A DNA stretch of 64,000 bases from Diphasiastrum complanatum (GCA_029204225.1 CM055107.1:30095410-30159409); one strand, 5' to 3'; counted from the first letter of the stretch, positions 47,360 to 59,745 are shown. Made by a program: numbers and translations. The notes: a model not told the origin generated them from the sequence alone.

Positions 47360-48290
47360 TACTTTGTAATGATTGAAGTTGGTATTGTTTTGCTAGTTGC
47401 AAAGAGTCAAAACATGAATTGAATTTTTGATTTTTTTGATGAATTGATGTCAATTTTTTTTTCTTAAATGGAGTTGTATACTATTTTGTAGTAGTGTTGT
47501 TCAATTTTGTTGAGGTTTTAGATTTACTGTCCTAGACATTGGTGGTCGTTAATAATGAAATCTTCAACTTTTTGAAACATGTTCATTGTAACAAGTTTGC
47601 TTGTGTTTATCATTTTGAATTGACTTTCATATTAGAAGTTAATAAAAACTGGTTGCATGAAATCTACGTGTTTATGAAATTTGTAACACTATTTGTGCAT
47701 GTGTTGTTATATGTAAGTGAATTTTTTATCCATAATATATTGTGGTTGTGTTGTCATGATGTTGGAATGTAGTAACAAAAAAGTAATCGTTTAATTTTTC
47801 AAGAATCATGTTGTTTTTTGGAATCGAAGCTTTGAAAGCATTTAGTACGATGTTGTAATATCTTAAGTAGGCATTGTGATTTTCATAATTTGCTTTCTGT
47901 ATAATATTTGAATGAAGTTTTTTAAATACTCAATAAGAGGTCTTTATTTGGTCTTTGCACAAACAAAAAAACATTTGTGGACCTAATTGATTTTGCAGGT
48001 CATATTTGTAATTTGGAGGTGTGTACATCATTCAAATCTTTATAATTGATATTTGAGTATTGTAATTGTTCCATGTTTTGCATTACATCAGTTGCAAGTA
48101 ATATTCCATGTTGAGATGTGCCTTTTCGTTAACATATCCACATTGACATGGTGAATTAAAATATTTACTACTTTGAAAAAAATAAGTTTTTGGTATGTTA
48201 AGCAAATGTGTTGCAATTTCAATTTGGCAATGGTTTGGTAGGTGTAATAGCAATTATTGTCATTTGTCTTGGGTGACCTAGATAAAAAAA
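47360..48290 (+). repeat. Direct duplication, copy 2
   Basis: Matches 42963-43857. Its left edge is preceded by a short filler: TTTTAGTAGATGA occurs at 47316 and 47346, separated by a piece resembling 42978-42994. Its right edge is cut by the LTR that starts at 48291. Confidence 0.9.
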
Positions 48291-48351
48291 TGTAGATCAT
48301 ACAATAGCAAAATAGGAGGGCTTCAGAAAGTAAGAAAAATGGAGGAAGAGG

Positions 48352-48411
<60 letters not shown>

Positions 48412-48949
48412 TAACAATGAAAAGTGGATAAAAAATGGTGTCACATCCCTACTTATAGACAAAGCTAGGGTTAGGGTTTTTAGTGCACCCAAAACCATGT
48501 GCCATAAGAACTTGAGTTTAATAAAAGTTTTAAACCAATTTGCATTTTAAACTACTTGGGTCCTTTTCAATTTTAGGCCCATTTGAGCATAGATCTATAT
48601 CTACTTCTCGTGCCATTGGCTTACGAGTACAGTGCACCTTCTAAGGGTGTCTGAAGTTATATTACAAGTAGATCTAAGTTATTATGCTAACTCAGCCATG
48701 CTTTTGTTCCCGTTGTCATTAAATATGTTGGTGAGGCATTGGGCTTTGTTTTCGCTCATTGGTCGGCTGTCTGCGACTTGTCGACTTTTCTGGTATTGGC
48801 GTTCCTAGTACATATGGATTCTGAAATTCCTTCTCAGTTATTTATCGACGCTCCTTAGTTTGGCGGCTTGATTCCTTCACTTAATATCTGTTAGGCTCTT
48901 TTGGCATCTAGAATCCATTACAAGAATCTTAGCCAAAATCTTCTAACAT
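48291..48949 (-). repeat. LTR of a minus-strand element
   Basis: The - strand reads TGTTAGAAGATTTTGG at its start and ends ATGATCTACA. It is preceded on that strand by the polypurine tract CACAGTGGGGGCA (48950-48962), which marks it as a 3' LTR. It includes a CT microsatellite (48353-48410) and a TTAGGGTTTT motif. Confidence 0.7.
48353..48410 (+). repeat. (CT)n microsatellite within an LTR
   Basis: About 27 CT units. Open frames through it are artefacts. Confidence 0.95.
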
Positions 48950-51169
48950 GCCCCCACTGTGAAATTGGTGACAATCCCTTGGCACCTGCGTATGTCTTTG
49001 GCGTTGGTGTGCGTGGCGATATGAGACCGTTGTGAAAGAGGGTGAAAAAGGGGTATAGACAAGAGAGAAAAAAGATTCGGCGAAAAGTTAGAAAAAAATT
49101 TGTGGCGTTGAGAGGGGAAAAAACAAATAAAGCATATGTACAATTAAATAAAAGAAAATTAAGAAGGATAAAATGAAATTTACAGTGAAAAACAAAAAAA
49201 AAATAAGAGTGAGTCCCTTGATGCTTTGTCTGGACTTTTTTGATACAGGGCATGGAGACGTGCTTCAGGGAGCGTTCTCTAGTTGTTGGTCCTTCGCATC
49301 TTTGGCATTGCGGATCTTTGTGGGGTTTCAACAACCACGCAGACAAAGCAGGACCACAATGAGTTGCGTGTTATGGATTGCGAGTGGATTGGGCCGAACG
49401 TCGGGTGCATATTCCCTAAGAAATATGTCGTATACCATCTTTCCAACCTCGCTATATTAACGAATGATGTGGTAGATAAGCCGTGGTAGGTCCAATATAA
49501 GGGGATTTGATCCACAATGGCTGATGTTTTGAAGGCTTTATTCGGATTGAAACAACTCGCCGAAGCACATGTCCCACTGAGTATACACTTTTGCAGTTGT
49601 CAGCAGAGTCTCCACATTATAATTATCCAAGATGATAGGATCTGGAGTAGTAGTCGGGTCAGTCATGAATCAGTTGAGGTTCCTTTGGAAATCGACCGAT
49701 GTGCTCCAACCCTTTTTAGACTTTATTAATGGCCAGTTATAGGCGCTGATGCTTGGAGTTTTCAATGTTGACCAATATCTTCTTTTGGGCATTGGATGGT
49801 ATGTTGGATCTGCCCTTAAAACCGCAGGAGCTATGAGAAATTTCTTGATCAGCTCTAGGCTACGCAAAAGTATCGCCTTCCTCCACTTTGGTTGGGGATG
49901 CAGAAGTGACATGATATCGACTGGTTTCTTCTTTAGGAGGATCAACGAGGTTGCCAACGGTGCGAGGAAGAATGGTGAAGGTGGATGGAAGATCAAATTT
50001 GGGAGGTGAAGAGACGATGGGGGACGACGAAGAAGTGGAAAAAGGCAATATGGTGCGAGGCGGTGAGGTGGCACGAGGTGGAGTTGCGAACTCGAGAGCG
50101 GGCATGGTAGGATCAGTTGGAAATGTGGTGGTGGCTTAGGCTTGAGCGGCATACTGGAGATCGTGGTCGAAGGTGCGGTCTCCGCCAGTTTGGAGGTCGA
50201 AATGAGGGAAGGTTAGCTGGAGCTGTTGGTAGTCAATAGTGGAGATGGATTCATGAAGGAGAAGTCGAAAATGGATCACAAATGGTGGATGGATGGATCT
50301 TGGACAATGGCATTATAATGTTCCAAGTCAATGTTATAGCAGATGATGAGGGTGGCAGGATGGTATTGATGGCAGTCATGGTAGAGTTTCCGGAGCTCTT
50401 TATAGGCGAGACAGAGGGCTTCAGGAAGGGCGACGACGATGATATGGCAGTGCTTGATGTGCTCTGCGAGGGCACACCTGGTGGTGTTGTGAAGATGAAG
50501 GGATAAACGGGGGTGAAACAAAGAGGGAGGGGGGGGGGGTGCTGATGCATGTGATCTAGCTCTAATTGGAAGCGTCGATCCTGTGGAAAATTAATGATGG
50601 CACAAAGTCCTGCAACAAAACGAAACAAAGGGCTCCCGAAAACATCATAGATATAGCCAAAGTCCTTAACCTGGACAAAGCCGACAACAAAAACAAATAT
50701 ATTTTTTTTGTCTCCAATGCAATTTGATAGATATGAATGACATCAAAATTAGAGAGAGGGAGGGGGGGGGGGGGGGGGGGGGGGTGAGAATGGTAGAGAA
50801 AAGTAATAAAAAGCTAATCTAATAAGATAATGAAAAATAAAAGGTGAATTGCTTCTTTAAGATTTTCAGCTGGTGATTAGTAGCCTAGAGGGCTTGCTCG
50901 TCTTCTTGAGCATGGCACGTAGGGTCTGTGTCCTTTGTGGTGAGCACAACATTGTAAAGTTTGCACTGATCCCTGTATATCTGTAGCGCCTGGGCAGATT
51001 GATCTTTGTAGTACTCGGCTCACTTCTTTTGGAGTTTTTGGGCGGCCGGTGTCTCTTCTTATGTTGTGGCTACCATCTAGTCTAGAACAACTAAATGGCT
51101 TGCACTTGTTGATCTGCTTGCTGGACTTTGAGTTCCAAGGTCGCATGTTGGGTTGCAAAGTTGGCCTGG
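48950..51169 (-). other. Probable internal region of the minus-strand LTR element
   Basis: It begins with a polypurine tract on the - strand and has moderate GC content with many short frames (for example 49670-50152 and 50251-50628, Pro/Ser/Leu-rich), none of which I recognise. G-tracts occur at 50529 and 50762-50784. No primer site or second LTR was found before family B copy 2 begins at 51170. Confidence 0.35.
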
Positions 51170-52655
51170 TGTTAGCCGATATTTCCGCATGGAAAATTGG
51201 GCTAATATTGAAGTTTAAATTCGCAAAACTAGAAAAATCGGCATGTGAAGCTCGATTATTAGAGAAAATTGGCACAAATTTGCCTTAGTTTTGGGTCTCA
51301 ACCCGTCCCTAAAGTGGCTAGACACGGTAAATGACATCTTGGCTAGTTTTGGAAGGGAGCTTTGAATGCACCACTCTCTCACTCTCTTATGGAGGCCACT
51401 AGGTGTACTATCCAATGGGTTGGGCACAAATGACAAAGAAGGTTTGAAGGGCATGAAGAATGGCAAGATGACATTGTGAAGGGGATCCATTGGATTTTCC
51501 TATAAGAAGGAGCCAGCTCCTTGTATTTCAAATGTCAGCATTTTTAGGAGTTGGTACATTTGGGAGTTGTGATGTTGAGAGCTTGTTTGTTTGGGAGTGC
51601 TTGTTGGTTCGTTCCCCTTTGTTATTGTGAATGTTAGTTGCTTAATGCTAGTTGATTGGTGTGGATTGCTTGATGTTAGTAACTCCATAGTAAGTAATGA
51701 GTGATGGTTGCTTCTTGGGGATTGTTTGAATGGATTGTTGAATGTTGGTTGAAGAAACAATGTTGGTACTTCTTGATTGGTGAATATTTAGAGTTGGGTG
51801 GGGATATTCACTTCTTGTTTTATTTGGAGGCTTACTTCGAGATTACCATTCTTGTTTGATAGTGAGTGAAGGTAGTTGAAGTTTGTGATGCATAATTGAT
51901 TGTTGGGTTAAGCATGGACTTGTTTTGATTGTAGTTCCTGGGTGAGAGCTAGTTCCATTTTAGTATGCCTCTTAGTTTTGCATTTTGGGTTTGTGTTGAA
52001 TGTTTTATGTGAGTTAAGGCATTGTTGTGGTTGCATGGTAGAGCTTTGTTGAGGAATGAGAACGAATCTTACTATCAACCATTTTCTTGTTTTGAAAGAG
52101 AGGATGCACTACAATTCCATTCTATTTTGATAGCACTTTCGTTGTTGCCATGATTTTTAATAGTACTATCAAATGTGTAGGTAACACATCGTCTATATCT
52201 CATGAGCAAATGCACGTACACCAAGCCCTAGTTTAAAGCCAATTTTGCCTACGTTTCCATCTGCGGTGAATCGGCACCTGCGACGAACAGTGTGTCAGTG
52301 ACTTCCAAGCTCCACCTTTGGCAAAAATTAGAAATTTGAGCTGTCTGCGGCCCTGCCTGCCTCATGTGGACCTATTGCAACCATGCCCGCTACCGATTCT
52401 CTTGCCTATGCATGTCTGAGGCCTGAAAAAGTCTGTTTGCAGCCATCCACAACAAAAAATCAGACTTTTAGACCTCTGTGCGATCTGCCTGTCTCTTGTG
52501 TGGCCCTGCAACCTACCTACAGATTGTGTTGGCCCTCTGACAACCTGTCCACAGCCTGTTCTCATTGTGTTGGCCCTTTGACAACCTGTCCACATCCTGC
52601 CCTCACTAGTTACAATAAAAAAAAATAGGCCCTTAGTTTTTCTACAACCAGTCAG
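51170..52655 (+). repeat. Non-coding repeat family B, copy 2
   Basis: Starts TGTTAGCCGATATTTCCGCA. It follows copy 1 closely to about 51330, lacks about 760 bp, and resumes to about 51535 (ACTCTCTTATGGAGGCC). The right part has the TGCGGCC/CTGCCTG-rich stretch (52260-52620). It is interrupted on the right by the copia LTR at 52656. Confidence 0.65.
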
Positions 52656-52917
52656 TGTTAGAAATCGATGATAAACTTCATTGTTATTGTTTATGATGTA
52701 CATTAATGTTGACAGTTATGACCAGCTGTCATTAGCTGTAGGCTAGTCTATTAGTCTACTCGCAGGTTTTCTCTCTCTATCAGGGTTCAGGGTTTAGTTG
52801 TACATTTTACATTCTGTAGGTGTTAGTGTGATAGTGTGATAGTGTGTGTTCTTCTTTCGCCTTCTTGTGGTGATTGCTTATGGTGAATGCTTGATGTTGC
52901 ATATCTAATTCTTGACA
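52656..52917 (+). repeat. 5' LTR of the copia
   Basis: TGTTAGAAATCGATG to TAATTCTTGACA, directly before the primer site. Contains GTGTGATAGTGTGATAGTGTG. Confidence 0.85.
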
Positions 52918-52929
52918 TGGTATCAGAGC
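52918..52929 (+). other. Primer-binding site
   Basis: TGGTATCAGAGC, adjoining the LTR. Confidence 0.92.
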
Positions 52930-53107
52930 AGCGATAGTCCCGCATGCCTAATCAGTGGATACAGCTTGTCACAGGCTTCGCAATGAAGTGAGAAAGTCCT
53001 TCACGGGAGGTAAAAGCTTGGAGAGACAAAACTGGTTGGAAGAAATCCTTCTTTGGTGTATTTTGCAGGTTTGGAGCTCAGAATCATCAGTGGAAAACGA
53101 AGACATA

Positions 53108-53290
53108 GTCCCAGAGGCATCAGAAAGGCCAGGATAGTATCAGACAGATTGAAAATCTATTGAGTGGAGAGATTTCTTTTTTACAATACTTCTTAGTTGT
53201 TGTGAAAAGCAGTCCCGGAGGCATCAGAAAGGCCAGGGCAGATTGAAAATTTGTTGAGTAGGGGGAGATTTTTACAATAGTTTCTAGCTC
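53108..53290 (+). repeat. Two-copy leader repeat, period 103 bp
   Basis: AGTCCCAGAGGCATCAGAAA at 53108 and AGTCCCGGAGGCATCAGAAA at 53211, each followed by CAGATTGAAAAT(C/T)T, TTGAGT and TTTTTACAATA. Confidence 0.85.
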
Positions 53291-53306
53291 TACTTTTCAT
53301 CTTTTT

Positions 53307-53555
53307 GTACCAATATCGAATTGACGCACCAGAGGTAAGAAAAATCTTGTACAGTCGTACATCCGCACGTCGTACAGATATAGCATATCCGTACCAATAT
53401 CGGATCCATGTGCCAAAGGTAAAGAAAATACTGAACAGTCGTACATCCACGCGTCATACCGATATTGCATACTTGTATCAATATTGGATCCACACACGCG
53501 AGCTAAAGAGAATCCCGAGCAGTCGTGCACCCGCGTGTCGTCGTACCGATATCAG
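53307..53555 (+). repeat. Three-copy leader repeat, period 84 bp
   Basis: Units start at 53307, 53391 and 53475 with GTA(C/T)CAATAT(C/T)G, then a purine-rich GGTAA(A/G)-like word, CAGTCGT(A/G)CA, C(A/C)CG(C/T)GTCG and a GATAT-type end. The exact 84-bp period keeps one - strand frame open across all three, which gives spurious repeated frames. Confidence 0.9.
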
Positions 53556-53621
53556 GTGTACAATAAAAAATTTACAGTTTTGTGGTGTGATAAATTTTGT
53601 GATCCAGACTCATCTATCCAG

Positions 53622-56345
53622 TAATGACAACTCTAAGCGAGAGTGTCCTTAATGAGTTCAGCAAATTGGAAGGTGTCGGCAACTATGCAGTTTGAAAATT
53701 CAAACTGAAGAACATTTTGATGGAAAAGGAGCTATGAGAGATCGTGACAGGTGAAGAGACAAGGCCAGTGATTGAAGAAGATCAGCGGGCATTTGATAGG
53801 AGAAAACAAAAAGTCCAGAATGTCATCAACTTATCAGTTAGTGATGCAATTATTCCCTATATTTGAGATTCAGAAGGACCAAAAGAAACGTGGGATACAT
53901 TGAAACGACAAATACATCTCGAATACTATTTTTGAAGATGAAGTTGCATACATTGTGGATGGATGATGGTGCAACTATTGTCGATCACATATTGAAGATC
54001 AAAGAGATTCGTGACCAATTAGCAGCAGTTGGAGGGCGAGTACAAGATCGTGAGATCATGCAATTGACATTGAATAGTCTGAGTGAGTCACATCAGATAT
54101 TTGTGACGAGTGCAACCACAAGAGAAAATCTTCCAACCTATGAAGAACTAGGTGGATTGCTTTTGCAAGAAGAGCAACGTCAAGAGAACTTGAATCATCG
54201 TAACAGGAGAAATGATCAAGCTCTTGTAGTTAGAGGATGAGGTGGAAGATTTGGTCGTGGAAGGTATCAATTGAGAGGAGGAAACTCAAGCCGAGGATCA
54301 TTTCAACAATTTGATGAGCAAGTCAATGATATTCCGAATCGAGGCAATTGGAATCAAGGCCGAGTTCAAGGACGCGGCTATTCAAGACAAAATAAACCTG
54401 GAAATTGTAGGTACTGCAACAAACCTGGCCACTGGGAGCATGAATGCTTCAAGAAATAGAAGGAGATGGAACAAAGAAAAGACAAATGGCAAGCGAGAAA
54501 TTATGCTGATCAACATCAATTTGATGACTATTATTATGAAGATAATTATACTGATCAACATCAATATGATGATGATCAATATAAAGATGATATAGGTGAG
54601 AGTTCAAAATTGTTCATTATAGCATTAATGACAAGTGATGAAGCCAAGGATACCTGGTACATTGATAGTGGTGCATCCAAACACATGACTTCAAGGAAAG
54701 AGTGGTTTCCCAAACTCAAGGAAACTAACAATGGTGATGAAGTTGGACAAGCTGATGGCAAATTGCTATTTGTTAAAGGAGTTGGAGTGGTACCATTGAA
54801 GTTAGCCAGTAGGAAGATAAAGTAGATAAGCAATGTGCAATATGTACCTGGCTTAGCTAAAAAACACTATTTGTTAAGACGATGGCTGATCAACAACTCA
54901 AGGTTGAGTTTGACAGCGACAAATGTCTCGTCAAGGACATCAAGAATCACTACAAAGTGATTGCTACAGGAGCTAGAGTCAACATGAATCGACTCTACAA
55001 ATTGAATGCGAGGTCTTTTACTCAAGCTATGGTAAGCACTGTTGATAGTCGAAGTGACCTTTGGCATCAAAGGTTTGGTCATATTAGTGTTCAAAGCTTG
55101 CAAATCCTCAAAAGAGGTAATCTAATTGTTGGATTGCCTGATATCTCTTTTGAAGGAAAAATTTGTGAGGGTTGCATTTTGGGAAAACAGCATAGAGAGA
55201 GATTTCCCAAAGATGGAGCAAAAAGAGCCAATGGCATTCTTGATCTTGTTCATAGTGATTTTTGTGGACCAATACAAACTAGGTCCATTAGTGGTTGTTA
55301 CTATTTCATCACATTTATTAATGACTATAGTAGACATATCTAGATTTATTTCATAAGCAAGAAATCTGATGCCTTTGCCAAGTTTAGAGAGTTCAAGGCT
55401 CTAATTGAAAAACAAACGGGTTATTATATTAAAACCCTCAGATCAGATGGTGGCGGTGCGTATTTTTCAGTAGAGTTTATTAATTTTTGCAAGGATCAGG
55501 GGATCAAGAGACAAACTACTACACTCTATTCACCACAACAGAATGGAGTTGCAGAACAGAAAAATAGATCCATTGTGGAGATGGCTAGGGCAATGCTTAA
55601 GAGCAAGGGTTTGCCAAATACTTTTTGGGCAGAAGCATGCAACACAGCTACTCATATATTGAATCGGTGTCCTACTAAGTTCGTGGAGGGTAAGACACCT
55701 TATGAAGCTTTTACTAGAAAGAAACCTAATGTTTCTCATTTATGAGTATTTGGTTGTGATGCTTACGCTCATGTGTCTGATAAAAAATAAAAGAAGCTGG
55801 ATGCAAAAGCTGTTAAGTGTATTTTCCTTGGATATGATGAAAGAGCCAAGGCATACAGGATATATGACACAGATGCACAAAAGAACGTGATTTCCATAGA
55901 TGCTACTTTTGATGAGATGGGTCAAAATGACCAGATAAAATTGACAATTGATCCCTTTGATGATAAAGCTAAAGTGTAAGTGAAGAAGAAGTTGGTGTCG
56001 ATATGGAAGAGCCAATTGAAAAAGACAAGGTTAATAATGAGACTCCTAGGAGAGTGCCTAAGTGGTACTTGTCAGTAACAAGTGATGCTAATAAGGGAGA
56101 TACTCCTGAATCAAGTGAGCAGGGAGAGCTTAGAAGATCAAGTAGAAATCGAAAACCTCCTGCAAGATTAGAGATGAACCTAGCCCTGATGGGCTCTGTG
56201 CTCAAGGCTCAAGAACCAAAAAAATTTAATGAAGCAAAGGAGCACAAGGAGTGGCATGCAGCTATGGAAACAGAAATGGAAGCCATATCAAAAAAGAGGA
56301 CGTGGAATTTGGTTTAGCTACCTAATGGTAAGAAGCCTATCTATG
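53622..56345 (+). pseudogene. copia gag, protease, integrase and RT start
   Basis: Gag start (NEFSKLEGVGNYAV, 53650) with stops, UBN2 gag (53863-54240), CCHC knuckle (CRYCNKPGHWEHEC, about 54409-54450), protease with an intact WYIDSGASKHM (about 54655), pre-integrase (LWHQRFGHISVQSL, 55058), integrase core (FCGPIQTRS, FINDYSRHI, SDGGGAYFS, SPQQNGVAEQKNR) and the post-integrase hinge (KAYRIYDTDAQK), ending at HKEWHAAMETEMEA..RTWNLV before RT proper. In-frame stops at about 54238, 54457, 54823, 55341, 55742, 55787 and 56315. Otherwise the frame is well kept. Confidence 0.92.
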
Positions 56346-57345
56346 AGCTTCATCGTCACAGAGATACTGGAGGAACCCACAAGCCAAAAGGAGGTGTTAA
56401 GAGTGACCCGAAGTAACCTCCAGACGGAGCTACCTCCCAGGAAACCCAAACCGCCACCGGAGGTAGACGACCCAGTAGTCATTGAGAAACCAGCATTTGG
56501 ACCTACACCCATCTACGAGGATCCACTAACAAAGGAGCAAGGTGAGGTTAGTGTTTTAGAAGGGCGCAGACGTGCCAGATTCCTAGGATCGAGAAAAAGA
56601 AAAACTGACCTAGAAACTAAGAGAACTATGACAAAAAATTGTAGCTTTAGAAAGGATATAGACCTGAATCTGAAGAGAGGGAATATTGACCTAGGTCAAG
56701 CCCTAGAAAATCTAAAGTTGGAAATAGGGCTCTAACAACTAGTACAGTTGTCACCCACTATTGAACATACGACTCATGAGACCGCCCACAACTAGCGCAT
56801 TGAAACCACCTAGAATACGGAAGTAGATATGGACTTGTTAGATCACTTCTGCCCTAAGGTAGATGTACTAATAGATGGCCTAGTCATTTCAGGGGCCATA
56901 GTTGATAAAGGGTCGCCAATTAACATTATAAGTCTAGAACTTTCAAACCGACTCATATTCACTCTAGAACTTGCTACCTTGATAGCCCTAAAGCTAGCCA
57001 ACAATTCTGTGATCAAACCAAAGGGCGAGCTTAAGAATGTACCCATTATCACCATGGCTAAAAAGACCATTCAAGTGGACTTTTATGTCATGAGGATGTA
57101 TGCTGGGAACTGGGGGTACACTGGAAACCGCGGGTGAACGACTGCGTAGAAAGTACCAGCATATTTTTGCCTGGGACTACTCATATTTGAAGGGGATTAC
57201 ACCTGACCTAGTGGCACACATGATATCAATAAAGGAGGGAGCCAAATCTATATGACAAAAACATCGGCTCCCCTACCACCCAAAGGAAGGAGTATACACT
57301 GAATTTGAGCAACTTCGAAATGTTGGACTGATATTTCTAGTAGAG
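56346..57345 (+). pseudogene. Ty3/gypsy pol fragment (protease to start of RT)
   Basis: A Pro/Arg-rich gag-pol linker (LPPRKPKPPPEVDDP, 56430), then a retropepsin-like stretch (VDVLIDGLVISGAIVDKGSP, with D-K-G-S in place of D-T/S-G-S/A, about 56860-56920), then the pre-RT motif (IFAWDYSYLKGITPDL, about 57165-57200). It is cut before the RT catalytic core. It is unrelated to the chromovirus at 13 kb and closer to Tat/Athila-type gypsy in this motif. Confidence 0.75.
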
Positions 57346-58683
57346 AACACCGACCACCAATCTCCATGTTCCATTCTTCATAAGAGCTTGATACTCAAGA
57401 TCCATTTCTTGGATCCACTCCTCTTCTTTCCTTGCTTCATCTACACTTGTAGATTCATTAAAAGATGTTAGGAAAGAAACATAGCTTCCAGAAACTACTT
57501 TCTTACCCTTTTCATCATATGTGAGCCTTGAAGGCATTTGTCTTTCCCTCGATGTTCTCCTTGGCCTTTGACTTGATGAAGGTCCATCATCAACACCATC
57601 TAAAGTAGGATCCTTTACATCAACATCAAGAATGTTAGATCCATCCACATCACCATCAATAATGCTTGAAGACACTTTTGGAATGTTTCCCTCATCAAAA
57701 ATGACATCTCTACTAGCAATCACTTTGTTAGTAGTAGGAATGTAAACCTTGTAGGCTTTACTCACCATACTATATCCAACAAAAATACCTTTCTTTGAAG
57801 ATGGAACCTCCTGGTCATATCATCAAGAGTAATGTTGACATAGCATGTGCATCCAAAAGCATCTCAAAAAGTGTCCTTCCATGCAAAATAGCACTCGGCC
57901 ACCTATTGCACAAGAAATTGGCACAACAAATCTTGAACCCAAAATGGTTTATCAAGATTAGCACTTAACCTCATGGATTTAGCACTTTCAATAAAGTCCT
58001 ATTCTTCCTTTTAGCCACTCCATTATGTTGTGGTGGGTCCTTGGTGTTGTACACTCCATCTTGATCCCATGCTCATCACAAAAGGCCTTGAACTTGGTAG
58101 ATATGTACTCACCACCATTGTCACTCCTTAAGAACTTGATCCTTGTGGAAAATTGGTTCTCCCTTGCATTCTTGAACTTAACAAAGACATCATACACTTC
58201 ATCTTTGCTCTTTAGTAGATAGATCCAACAAAATCTACTAAAATCATCAATGAAAGTTACATACATCTTAGCTCCACTATTGCTAATTGTAGTAATTCCA
58301 TGAATATCTGAATGTACGAGTTGAAAATGCTTTGAAGATCTAGATGTAGATCTAGTATAAGGTAGTCTATGTGACTTAGACAAAGCACAAGACTCACGAA
58401 CATGATTGATGCCACTTAAGGAATTTGGAAGACCTATCACAACCTTCTTTCTAGCCATTACCTCCAATGACTTGAAGTTGAGGTGTCTCATCCTTTTATG
58501 CCAAACCTCTTGAATAGGTATTTGCTCTCTGTTAGCAATAACACAAGCATCTAGTTTGAACAACTTCCCTTGCCTTTTATCTTTTCCATTCAAGACATCC
58601 TTTCTTTTGATCATACAATCATCTCCATCAAACTCAACTTTGAGGCCTTTACTTAGCAATTGACTCTCACACTGAATAAACAA
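57346..58683 (-). pseudogene. copia family A integrase and hinge
   Basis: On the - strand: pre-integrase (VWHKRMRHLNFKSLEVMARK), integrase core (FIDDFSRFCWIYLL, LRSDNGGEYISTKF; 57988-58683), a degraded segment (57770-57990), then the hinge (SKAYKVYIPTTNK, 57337-57768), close to the same region of copy 1. In the zinc-binding part one H..H residue pair is retained as WHKRMRH. Confidence 0.88.
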
Positions 58684-59101
58684 GACATCTTCGAAATGAA
58701 CATTCCTATTTGTAGAAAGAGAAATAGAAATTGTGCCAATCCATGTAGTCCAGCAACCTCACTATCTAGAGATCCAATCAAAATTACGATTTTGACAGAA
58801 TCACAAAAAAATTGAATATTTCAAGATCTACATGCAAATGCTGAGAATTTGATATGCAATCTATTAGGCACCAGTTAGGCTAATCCAATGATCCAAAAAT
58901 TGGCCAAATCCAACATGTGAATTAAAAAATCAGAATTGATCAAGTTTATAAACCTATATAGAGTTTTGATCTACAAAAGATCCAATCTACAAATGCAAGA
59001 AACTCGATTTTGGTGTAGAATCCTCTCTCTAGCATGCTCTAGCCTTGATATCTTCACGAAATCATTGATGGATATAACTTGAAACACAAGCTCTGATACC
59101 A

Positions 59102-59745
59102 TGTGAAAAAATTCAGATCATTGATGATTGAAATTCATAAAGGATCTTTGGTTACAAAACAAGCTACTCCACCAATCTTGCCAATGTAGAAAAATCAACA
59201 TCTACACACAAAATAGAATGCAAACTCTTATGAAACTTGATCAAACATGAATCAAAACATAAATAGAAGCTACTGTCCATACAACAACAGTAACCTATTG
59301 TATTTTACACGTGTGAACTTGAAAATAGCAAATATAGATCATTCTACACATAAAATTGCAAGATATCACAAGTATAGTGCACCAATGGATAGTAGAACCC
59401 AAGAGAACCATGTATAAGCATGAAATGAGATAGATAATAGAGAAGATTTGCTTCTCCATGAGTTACATCCTCTTATAACAGGTCCAAACCCTATTTGGCC
59501 GCTTGGCTTTCCCTCCAAAATGTAAACCCTATTATTTTTGGGTCTATATTCAATGTACCCAACATTAAAATTTGAATCTACTCAAACTCGACTTCTAACT
59601 CTCTCACACTTTCCAAAAGTGTTTATTCAAATGAAATTTAGACTAATTAACTTTGAAAAATCAAACTCTAAGTCTAATATGTTGGCCTCAATTTGCCAAA
59701 TATAGAAATGTAGCAAATATGATTAAACTAGTTGAATCTTTTACA
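59102..59745 (-). repeat. 5' LTR of family A copy 2
   Basis: The - strand reads TGTAAAAGATTCAACTAG to GAATTTTTTCACA, 644 bp. The CT tract seen in copy 3 is absent here. Confidence 0.88.

Larger units (their letters stand above)
52656..56345 (+). mobile_element. copia element, 5' half only
   Basis: A 262-bp 5' LTR (52656-52917), primer site, a roughly 700-bp leader with two sets of tandem repeats, then gag to the very beginning of reverse transcriptase, where it is cut (about 56345) and followed by unrelated gypsy sequence. No 3' LTR in the window. Confidence 0.88.
57346..59745 (-). mobile_element. copia family A, copy 2 (minus), 5' part only
   Basis: The 5' LTR (59102-59745) and primer site (59090-59101, TGGTATCAGAGC on the - strand) are followed by a short leader and then integrase. 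Gag and protease are deleted. The frame stops at the start of reverse transcriptase (KNGTWRLV), where gypsy sequence joins. No 3' LTR. Confidence 0.88.

Noticed and set aside
49670-50628. Pro/Ser-rich frames on the - strand
   Set aside because: No recognisable domain and overlapping frames on both strands. Probably composition-driven inside a retroelement.
54311-54595. Ile/Asn/Met-rich frame
   Set aside because: Shadow of the copia gag and of the gag-protease linker in another frame.
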